Shown piece after piece: positions 44,325 to 48,673 of a DNA stretch of 48,673 nucleotides (its first letter is position 1; each line of letters opens with the position of its first letter). The notes below the pieces were generated by a model that was not told where the DNA came from, made no database searches, and saw only the letters and a list, made by a program, of their open reading frames with translations. The stretch is from Colwellia sp. (GTDB lineage Bacteria; Pseudomonadota; Gammaproteobacteria; Enterobacterales; Alteromonadaceae): positions 6,462 to 55,134 of the forward strand of contig NZ_JABSOV010000017.1 in assembly GCF_013215345.1 (NCBI RefSeq), read 5' to 3'. Made by a program: the position numbers and the translations under genes.

Positions 44325-44789
44325 ATGAATATTATTGAAGGTTCGTTTGAAGCAAAAGGCAAAAAATTTGCTATTGTAGTATCACGTTTTAATCACTTTA
44401 TTGTTGATAGTTTATTAGCAGGCGCAATCGATGCGCTTAAACGTCATGGTAATGTTAATGATGACGATATTACTGTCGTCCGTGTACCTGGAGCATATGA
44501 GTTACCGCTAGCAGCTAAAAAAATTGCTAAAAAAGGCGAAGCTGATGCCATTATTGCAATTGGTGCGGTAATTCGTGGTGGTACTCCTCATTTTGATTTC
44601 GTTGCTGGTGAATCTAACAAAGGTTTAGCACAAGTTTGCTTAGACTGTGAAATCCCTGTTTCATTTGGTGTGATTACTACAGACTCTATCGAACAAGCTA
44701 TTGAACGAGCTGGTACTAAAGCTGGTAACAAGGGTGCTGAAGCAGCTCTTGGCGCATTAGAAATGGTTAATGTATTAGCTAAAATTTAA
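44325..44789 (+). CDS. ribH: 6,7-dimethyl-8-ribityllumazine synthase
   Basis: Condenses the ribityl-aminouracil with dihydroxybutanone phosphate, the penultimate riboflavin step. 154 aa, normal. Conserved [58 protein letters not shown] and the final [14 protein letters not shown] are all present. The other riboflavin genes (ribD, ribE, ribBA), often directly upstream, are replaced here by mlaA; they must lie elsewhere. No FMN riboswitch is seen in the 105-bp upstream gap. Confidence 0.97.
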   Translation: MNIIEGSFEAKGKKFAIVVSRFNHFIVDSLLAGAIDALKRHGNVNDDDITVVRVPGAYELPLAAKKIAKKGEADAIIAIGAVIRGGTPHFDFVAGESNKGLAQVCLDCEIPVSFGVITTDSIEQAIERAGTKAGNKGAEAALGALEMVNVLAKI

Positions 44790-44832
44790 TTTTTAAACTT
44801 AATTCTCAACATAAGAAAAGTGGAAACATATT

Positions 44833-45249
44833 GTGAAACCGTCTCCTAGAAGAAAAGCCCGTGAGTTGGCCGTACAAGCAATCTATTCATGGCAAGTTAG
44901 TCAAAACGTAGTAAATGATATTGAAGTTAACTTTATTGCCGATAACAGCAAACGTCGGTTTGATATTGAATATTTTCAATTGTTATTACGTGGTGTTACC
45001 GCCAATATTAGTGATATAGATGCAGCAATTTCGCCGTATGTAGACCGTCCACTTAATGATATAGATCAAGTGGAAAAGGCGATATTGCGTGTAGCAGTGT
45101 TTGAACTAAAAGACTGCACTGATGTGCCTTATCGCGTAGTGATAAACGAAGCTATAGAGTTAGCTAAGTCATTTGCAGCTGATGATAGCCATAAGTTTGT
45201 TAACGGTGTTTTAGATAAAACAGTAAAATTAATTCGTCCTGAAGAATAA
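44833..45249 (+). CDS. nusB: transcription antitermination factor NusB
   Basis: RNA-binding factor of the rRNA antitermination complex. 138 aa with GTG start. Conserved SPRRKARELAVQAIYSWQVS at the N terminus and C-terminal VVINEAIELAKSFAADDSHK with FVNGVLDK. It lies 43 bp after ribH, the usual ribH-nusB pairing. Confidence 0.97.
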   Translation: MKPSPRRKARELAVQAIYSWQVSQNVVNDIEVNFIADNSKRRFDIEYFQLLLRGVTANISDIDAAISPYVDRPLNDIDQVEKAILRVAVFELKDCTDVPYRVVINEAIELAKSFAADDSHKFVNGVLDKTVKLIRPEE

Positions 45250-45287
45250 CCTATTAGTACCAATTTATTAGCAACTAAAGGCTTAGC

Positions 45288-46250
45288 ATGAAAGAGTTCG
45301 AGTTAATTAAGCATTTCTTCACCAAACAAAAAGTTAAACGTAAAGACGTTGAACTTGGTATTGGTGATGATTGCGCTGTTTTAGCGCCTATTGAGAATCA
45401 AAATATTGTGGTAACGACAGATACATTAGTAGCTGGAGTACACTTTCCATTTGAGACTAGCCCCAGAGCTATTGGCCATAAAGCTGTTGCGGTAAATTTG
45501 TCTGATATTGCTGCAATGGGCGCTAAGCCAAGTTGGTTGTCTTTAGCATTAACGCTGCCTGATGTCGATGAAGCCTGGTTAAATGAGTTTTGTGAAGGTG
45601 TCTTTGAACTATGTGAGTTTTATAATGTAGAACTCATCGGTGGAGATACTACGCAAGGACCATTAAGTATAACTATTACCGCACAGGGATTAACCCCTCA
45701 AGGTAGTTACTTGTCACGTTCTGGTGCTAAAGCAGGTGACTGGCTTTATGTTACCGGTGAACTTGGTGACGCGGCTTTAGCTTTACAACAAATTACCGGT
45801 AAAGTCGATATTGAGCCTCAATTTATAAATATCATAAGAAATAAGCTTGATTATCCAAAGCCAAGAGTTTTAGCCGGGCAAACGTTACGTGAATATGCTT
45901 CAGCAGCAATAGATCTTTCTGACGGATTAATAGCCGATTTGGGACATATATGCCAAGCATCCAATGTCGGTGCTAATGTAGTGCTTGATGCCCTACCTCT
46001 TTCTACGATAATGCGTGATAGCTTACTTTCCGAAGATGCTATCGCTTTGGCACTATCGGGTGGGGATGATTATGAGCTTTTGTTCACTGTCTCTGAAGAT
46101 AACAAAGTAGGAATGGAGACGGCAATGTCTCATGCCGGTACACCTGTTACTTGTATAGGACAATTGAATGCCTCCCAAACTATCACTACAACCTTGAACA
46201 ATAAGCCTATTCCAATTAATACTGCTGGTTTCGAGCATTTTACCGAATAG
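45288..46250 (+). CDS. thiL: thiamine-monophosphate kinase
   Basis: Phosphorylates thiamine monophosphate to thiamine diphosphate. 320 aa. N-terminal ELGIGDDCAVLAP, TTDTLVAGVHFPF, and KAVAVNLSDIAAMGAKP are the metal- and nucleotide-binding motifs of this PurM-like family; ELIGGDTTQGPLSITITAQG and DLSDGLIADLGHICQASNVG follow. Lies 38 bp after nusB in the usual nusB-thiL-pgpA order. Confidence 0.97.
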   Translation: MKEFELIKHFFTKQKVKRKDVELGIGDDCAVLAPIENQNIVVTTDTLVAGVHFPFETSPRAIGHKAVAVNLSDIAAMGAKPSWLSLALTLPDVDEAWLNEFCEGVFELCEFYNVELIGGDTTQGPLSITITAQGLTPQGSYLSRSGAKAGDWLYVTGELGDAALALQQITGKVDIEPQFINIIRNKLDYPKPRVLAGQTLREYASAAIDLSDGLIADLGHICQASNVGANVVLDALPLSTIMRDSLLSEDAIALALSGGDDYELLFTVSEDNKVGMETAMSHAGTPVTCIGQLNASQTITTTLNNKPIPINTAGFEHFTE

Positions 46251-46312
46251 CACCCTAAGCAATTTACTTATCAATTAAAAATGAACCACTAACAAATTAA
46301 GCACTTAATTAT

Positions 46313-46786
46313 ATGTCGGGTAAAAATACACAGGTTAATTTTAATCTGGCGAATCCAATACAGTTTTTAGCTTTAGGCTTTGGCAGTGGTTTGGCGCCAA
46401 AAGCTCCTGGTACTTTTGGTACGCTTGCTGCCGTGCCACTATTTTTACTTATGAGTGGTTTAACGCCCTTAATTTATGGTTTAGTCGTCTTAGTGGTTTG
46501 TATTGCGGGTATTTATATCTGTGGTAAAGCGGCAAGTGATGTTGGTGTACACGACCATGGTGCAATTGTCTGGGATGAGTTTGCAGGCTTTTTTATCACT
46601 ATGTTTATGGTCCCGGTGAGTTGGCAGAGTGTCTTGGTCGGCTTTGTTTTATTTAGAATCTTTGATATTGCTAAACCTTGGCCAATATCACTAGCAGATA
46701 AAAAGCTAACGGGTGGCTTTGGTATCATGTTTGACGATGTACTAGCGGGTCTCTTTGCACTTGCCATCATGCACCTTATTTTCTAA
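46313..46786 (+). CDS. pgpA: phosphatidylglycerophosphatase A
   Basis: Membrane enzyme making phosphatidylglycerol from its phosphate. 157 aa. GFGSGLAPKAPGTFGTLAAV near the N terminus is the family signature, as is VWDEFAGFFITM and the FRIFDIAKPWPISLADKKL segment; IMFDDVLAGLFALAIM ends the protein. About three or four hydrophobic helices. Last gene of the ribH-nusB-thiL-pgpA run. Confidence 0.96.
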   Translation: MSGKNTQVNFNLANPIQFLALGFGSGLAPKAPGTFGTLAAVPLFLLMSGLTPLIYGLVVLVVCIAGIYICGKAASDVGVHDHGAIVWDEFAGFFITMFMVPVSWQSVLVGFVLFRIFDIAKPWPISLADKKLTGGFGIMFDDVLAGLFALAIMHLIF

Positions 46787-47093
46787 TTAATTAAGACTTT
46801 TTATCATTAACCTTTATCATACGGTAGAGGTTAATGTTTCAGTAAATCCTGCATTATTTTCACCTTTCTTTACTTTAGAACAATAGTAATTTAACCACAT
46901 TTACGCTACGTTTAAACTAGGTCATAAGTGCCGATAATGATGGATAATGAATTTGATAGTAAAATACTTAGTCATCTTACTTGTTTTTATCAACACTTGC
47001 CCTCAGGTCTATTATTAAGTGACACATTATCAATTAGGTAAAATAGTCATTTAGATGAAATAGTCATTAAGTAACAGTAAAAAAGGAATACCT
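46787..47093. other. 307-bp intergenic region before hpf
   Basis: No coding sequence is seen. It contains a stem-loop at 46805-46836 (CATTAACCTTTA with TAGAGGTTAATG, 12 bp with one U-G pair, 8-nt loop, no following T run), and, near the hpf gene, two copies of AAATAGTCATT (47041-47051 and 47058-47068) 17 bases apart. The promoter for hpf should be here but no clear match was found. Confidence 0.45.
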
Positions 47094-47450
47094 ATGAAAA
47101 TAAATCTTTCTGGTCATCATGTAGAAGTTAATGATTCAATCAAAGAGCATATCGAAGAAAAATTCTCTAAAATTGCCAACCACTTTCCAACATTAATATC
47201 TCTAGACGTAATTGTCTCTAAAGAACATCATCAATATCAAGTCGAGCTAACGACAAACTATGAAGGTGGACGAATTTCAGCTACCGGTTTAGATGGTGTT
47301 ATGTATCCGGCTATTGCCAATGCCGCAAAAAAACTCGATGCAGCCCTTAAACATAGAAAAGGGCAATTGAAAGCTAATATGCACACCAAACCAGGTGCAA
47401 CGACTCCTGAAATTGCCCATGAAAAGGTGCAAGAGATGAACCTATCATAA
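47094..47450 (+). CDS. ribosome hibernation factor (HPF/RaiA family)
   Basis: Binds the 30S decoding site and inactivates ribosomes in stationary phase or cold. 118 aa: the conserved domain runs MKINLSGHHVEVNDSIKEHI through LDAALKHRKGQLK, followed by a short tail of about 20 residues (TKPGATTPEIAHEK). Length lies between short HPF (95) and RaiA/YfiA (112) or slightly above, so the paralogue is not decided. Strong ribosome site AAGGAATACCT. It stands alone, not next to rpoN as hpf does in E. coli. Confidence 0.9.
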   Translation: MKINLSGHHVEVNDSIKEHIEEKFSKIANHFPTLISLDVIVSKEHHQYQVELTTNYEGGRISATGLDGVMYPAIANAAKKLDAALKHRKGQLKANMHTKPGATTPEIAHEKVQEMNLS

Positions 47451-47481
47451 TTCTCCTATAATCCTATAATCTTCAAACTAG

Positions 47482-47516
47482 AAAAGCTGTTGAACCTTGT
47501 TCGCAGCTTTTTTTTT
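47482..47516 (+). terminator. rho-independent terminator after the hibernation factor gene
   Basis: AAAAGCTG (47482-47489) pairs with CAGCTTTT (47504-47511); the 14-nt loop holds a further GAA/TTC pairing. A run of nine T's (47508-47516) follows. Confidence 0.85.
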
Positions 47517-47630
47517 ATCAAATTTATAACTTATTTTTAATTCGTACAAATAATTACTGCATTGCAGACTCGCTGTGTAATAATCAAAGCCATTAATATT
47601 TAAAGCATTAACCTCACAAGGAATTTTTTG

Positions 47631-48673
47631 ATGCTCAAACGCTTTTTAAGACAATCCAATACCTGCCAAATTACAACGAGTAAACTCGCAATATTTGGAC
47701 TTTTATCTCTCACACTTACTGCTTGCAGCAAAGAAGAGGTTAAGGTAAAACCACCAGCGCCAGCGGTATCGGTATACTCAATTAAAGCACAACCTATTGG
47801 CGGATATCGCGAGTTTATTGCACGAACAGAAGCTTTCAAAGAAGCCGACTTACGCGCTCGTGTTGAAGGTGAGTTAATTGAACGCCATTTTAGAGAAGGC
47901 AGTAATGTTGAAAAGGGACAAGTATTATTAAAAATTGACCCCGCAGCATACCAGGCAGCATTATCAGCAGCCAAAGCTGACTTAAGCTCTAGAATCTCAG
48001 GCGAAGAAAATGCTCAGCGTAACTTAAAACGTGCCAATGACCTTATTGATGATGGTTATATTTCTCAATCTGATTATGACCGTTTAACTACTGAAGAGTC
48101 GCAAGCTAAATCAGCGGTTAAAGCGGCAGAAGCATCACTTGAAAAAGCGGAACTTGATTTAAGTTATACCACAATCACAGCGCCTTTTAGCGGTCGAATT
48201 GGTAAAGTAAATTATAACGTTGGTAATATTGTTGGTCCAACAAGTAACCCCTTAGCAACCTTGATTATCAGTGACCCAATTTTTGTAAGTTTTCAGGTTG
48301 AAGAGAGTTTCTATATTACTTACTTACAAGAACATCAGGGTGCAAGAACTGCCAAGGAAGCTGAATTTGAGCTATCTCTACGCTTGCCAAATAATACTGA
48401 ATATCCAGAAAAGGGTCAGTTAAACTTTTCTGATACTAAAATTGCCCAAGGTATGGGTACCGTTGAATTGAGAACCGTTTTCCCTAACCCTCATAATATT
48501 ATTTTACCAGGGCTATTTGTTACCTTGATTGTTGAAACGTTAGATAAAGAGGAAATGGCGTTAATACCACAAGCAGCAGTACAAGAAAATCAGCAAGGTA
48601 AATTTGTCTTAGTTGTCGGAGCAGATAATAAGGTTAAACAGCGTCACGTTGTCTTAGGGCGAAGAATTAATGC
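47631..48673 (+). CDS. RND efflux periplasmic adaptor (AcrA/MexA family), 3'-truncated
   Basis: Membrane-fusion lipoprotein that joins an RND pump to an outer-membrane channel. The frame is open from ATG 47631 (AAGGA at 47618-47622) to the window end, 347 codons. N-terminal signal with lipobox LTAC followed by SKEEVKVKPPAPAVSVYSIK; then the lipoyl-type half motif (ADLRARVEGELIERHFREGS), an alpha-hairpin (about 115-170), and the second half motif LSYTTITAPFSGRIGKVNYN. The beta-barrel part (DPIFVSFQVEESFYITYL) follows. The pump gene is expected just outside. Substrates unknown. Confidence 0.93.
   Translation, partial: MLKRFLRQSNTCQITTSKLAIFGLLSLTLTACSKEEVKVKPPAPAVSVYSIKAQPIGGYREFIARTEAFKEADLRARVEGELIERHFREGSNVEKGQVLLKIDPAAYQAALSAAKADLSSRISGEENAQRNLKRANDLIDDGYISQSDYDRLTTEESQAKSAVKAAEASLEKAELDLSYTTITAPFSGRIGKVNYNVGNIVGPTSNPLATLIISDPIFVSFQVEESFYITYLQEHQGARTAKEAEFELSLRLPNNTEYPEKGQLNFSDTKIAQGMGTVELRTVFPNPHNIILPGLFVTLIVETLDKEEMALIPQAAVQENQQGKFVLVVGADNKVKQRHVVLGRRIN

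Noticed and set aside
1-48673. CRISPR arrays, tRNA or rRNA genes, transposases, prophage genes
   Set aside because: None seen on either strand; the window is almost filled by recognisable flagellar, chemotaxis and housekeeping genes.

Overview
This is a nearly complete polar-flagellum and chemotaxis locus from a Gram-negative, AT-rich (about 40% G+C by eye) marine-type gammaproteobacterium. The gene order flagellins-flaG-fliD / flrABC / fliEFGHIJ / fliKLMNOPQR-flhB / flhAFG-fliA / cheYZAB / motCD / parC-parP-cheW, the FlrABC regulators, and a short repeat with TACCAA...TTGGTA ends point to the Alteromonadales, most likely Colwellia or a close relative. That assignment is inference from gene order and protein character; no database search was possible.

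Layout: (1) 1-5.3 kb, plus strand: a 5'-truncated flagellin, a second complete flagellin with its own sigma-28 promoter and terminator, flaG and the filament cap fliD. (2) 5.4-9.0 kb, minus strand: a reversed block holding a flagellin with a zinc-protease domain inserted in its middle (flagellinolysin type), a small unknown gene, the export chaperone fliS, a fliT/flaI-like gene and another small unknown gene. (3) 9.2-13.5 kb: flrA, flrB and flrC, the sigma-54 regulatory cascade. (4) 13.7-28.6 kb: basal body, switch and export genes from fliE to flhB, with sigma-54-type promoters before fliE and fliK and a MITE-like element between fliO and fliP. (5) 28.7-34.1 kb: flhA, flhF, flhG and fliA (export gate, polar placement and number control, sigma-28). 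(6) 34.2-43.3 kb: cheY, cheZ, cheA, cheB, a frameshifted motC stator gene, motD, parC, parP, cheW and a DUF2802-like membrane protein. (7) 43.4-48.7 kb: housekeeping genes mlaA, ribH, nusB, thiL, pgpA, an hpf/raiA-type ribosome hibernation factor, and the start of an RND efflux periplasmic adaptor that runs off the window.

The genes form one hierarchy. FlrA with sigma-54 turns on flrBC and the early basal-body and export genes; FlrB-FlrC activates later sigma-54 promoters; FliA then reads sigma-28 promoters, two of which are visible, before flagellin 2 and before the protease-flagellin. FlhF and FlhG set position and number of the polar flagellum, and ParC/ParP hold the chemotaxis array at the same pole.

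The most interesting items are the protease-bearing flagellin, whose insertion point can be placed by comparison with its neighbour flagellin; the +1 frameshift in motC; the mobile-element-like repeat inside the export operon; and an inverted repeat covering the flhA start region and overlapping its candidate sigma-54 promoter.
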